Below, one piece after another: positions 5,653 through 6,522 of a stretch of DNA of 6,522 nucleotides (its first letter is position 1; every line of letters begins with the position of its first letter). The DNA is from Coriobacteriia bacterium. GTDB taxonomy: Bacteria > Actinomycetota > Coriobacteriia > Coriobacteriales > UBA8131. Under the pieces are notes generated by a model that was given only the letters and a program-made list of their open reading frames with translations, ran no database searches and was not told the DNA's origin. The DNA lies in contig WQXZ01000100.1 in assembly GCA_009781525.1 (NCBI GenBank), forward strand, positions 1-6,522, read 5' to 3'. Both the position numbers and the translations under genes were made by a program.

Positions 5653-6240
5653 CTACCCACCCAACCGCTGCAGCGCAAAGCGAATGTGCTCCTCAACGCT
5701 GTAGTTCGGTCCTTCGTAGCCAACGCTAGCCAGTTCGATCTCTCTTTTTGTAAAGCCCATTCCCAGCAAAGCATCGGTCACCTGCGCTGACACCGACTTC
5801 GACGCAGCAGCCAGCTTCGTGTAACTCTCATCATCCAGAGCAACCAGGCTTCCTCTCAGCTCAAGTATCATCCGCTGCGCAGTCTTCTTGCCCAAGCCAG
5901 GAATCGACGTCAGCCGCTTAACGTCCTCGTCGATAATCATCTGCTGCAAAGCCACGCTATTAAATGATGACAAAGCCGACAGGGCAACCTTCGGACCAAC
6001 GCCAGAAACTGAAATCAATCGCTCAAATAATTCGCGCTCTGCCGTGTCAATAAAGCCATAAAGATCCATCGCATCGTTACGCATAATCAAACAGGTGTAG
6101 ACCGTGATCGTTGTACCAGGCGCACCAAGCGAAGCCACAGAAAGCGCCGACATACCCAGCTTGAACCCCACGCCGTTTACATCTATTACGGCGCCATTGG
6201 CGTCAACGCTGGTAAGAGTCCCATGTAGGTGAGCAAACAT
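5653..6240 (-). CDS. ruvA: Holliday junction DNA-binding protein RuvA
   Basis: At 195 residues it is a normal length for RuvA, the tetramer that holds the four-way junction open and loads RuvB. Domain I is an OB fold (1-63, ending LYGF). Domain II has two helix-hairpin-helix motifs, VSGVGPKVAL at 78-87 and IPGLGKKTAQRMILEL at 113-128. A flexible link near 130-150 leads to domain III (about 151-195, with DALLGMGFTKREIE), which contacts RuvB. The acidic pin, normally Glu-Asp in E. coli (E55, D56), reads N55-D56 here. The start gives the usual N terminus (MFAHLHGTL) and lies 12 bp after the ruvC stop, preceded by a weak AAAGTGA at 6245-6251. It is expected to be co-transcribed with ruvC and ruvB. 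Confidence 0.97.
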   Translation of the reverse strand: MFAHLHGTLTSVDANGAVIDVNGVGFKLGMSALSVASLGAPGTTITVYTCLIMRNDAMDLYGFIDTAERELFERLISVSGVGPKVALSALSSFNSVALQQMIIDEDVKRLTSIPGLGKKTAQRMILELRGSLVALDDESYTKLAAASKSVSAQVTDALLGMGFTKREIELASVGYEGPNYSVEEHIRFALQRLGG

Positions 6241-6252
6241 ATGTTCACTTTA

Positions 6253-6522
6253 TCACATTCGCCTCATCTGTGCATGGCACAAAGCCGCTGCCAGGGCATC
6301 GGCAGAGTGATCCGGTCGCGGCTCCTGGTCAAGCTTCAATATCGCCTTGACCATGTACTGCACCTGAGATTTCTCAGCGCGACCAACACCGACAACAGTC
6401 TGCTTGATCTGGGTTGCCGAGTATTCATCCACAGAAAGCCCTGATTCTGATGCCGCCAGAATCGCTACTCCCCGAACCTCGCCAATAGTAAGCGCGCTTT
6501 TGGCATTGATGCTGAAAAACAC
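6253..6522 (-). CDS. ruvC: Crossover junction endodeoxyribonuclease RuvC, C-terminal part
   Basis: Only the last 89 codons are in the window; the N terminus, with the first two catalytic acidic residues, lies beyond the right edge. RuvC is the dimeric resolvase that nicks Holliday junctions symmetrically. Recognisable RuvC segments are VFFSINAKSALTIGEVRGVA, the EYSATQIKQTVVGVGRAEK region (fragment residues 33-51), and the final active-site stretch RPDHSADALAAALCH (69-83). In it H72 and D75 match the His-x-x-Asp pair of Thermus thermophilus RuvC (H143, D146) and not the Asp-x-x-Asp of E. coli. The first visible codon is GTG by coincidence and is not the start. It lies first in the ruvC-ruvA-ruvB order. 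Confidence 0.95.
   Translation of the reverse strand: MFFSINAKSALTIGEVRGVAILAASESGLSVDEYSATQIKQTVVGVGRAEKSQVQYMVKAILKLDQEPRPDHSADALAAALCHAQMRRM

Overview
This window looks like chromosomal DNA from a bacterium with a Gram-positive type surface. An anaerobic member of the Actinomycetota, such as the Coriobacteriia, is my best guess. That rests on the ruvC-ruvA-ruvB order, the style of the RuvB N terminus, and a very large secreted protein built from InlB B-repeats with a fimbrial-type isopeptide domain. Base composition is roughly balanced. The assignment is an inference and some Bacillota remain possible.

Every gene I can support lies on the minus strand, so the window reads from right to left. 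From 6522 down to 4490 it carries the Holliday-junction operon: the C-terminal 89 codons of ruvC, complete ruvA, and complete ruvB. The gaps are 12 bp and 62 bp, which fits one transcript. RuvA and RuvB form the branch-migration motor and RuvC cuts the junction.

Positions 4085-4489 are a 405-bp non-coding stretch with no clear terminator for ruvB. It holds a good sigma70-type promoter (TTGACA, 17-bp spacer, CATAGT) pointing at the next gene. It also holds a perfect 12-bp inverted repeat spanning 115 bp. One arm of that repeat sits exactly between the -35 and -10 boxes, so inverting the enclosed segment would remove the -35 box. This is the most interesting signal in the window, because it could be a phase-variation switch for the downstream surface protein. 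A stem-loop at the predicted 5' end of the mRNA and a second possible promoter are also present.

From 4084 to the left edge runs one uninterrupted reading frame of 1361 codons whose 3' end lies outside the window. It encodes an exported protein with these parts in order: signal peptide, acidic low-complexity segment with a six-cysteine cluster, nine InlB B-repeat-like modules interspersed with three MucBP-like modules, one K/D/N isopeptide-bond domain, an acidic DPDDPD hinge, and the start of another B-repeat. It is probably a wall-attached adhesin or stalk. A sorting signal would lie beyond the left edge. No plus-strand gene, RNA gene, CRISPR array or transposon was found.
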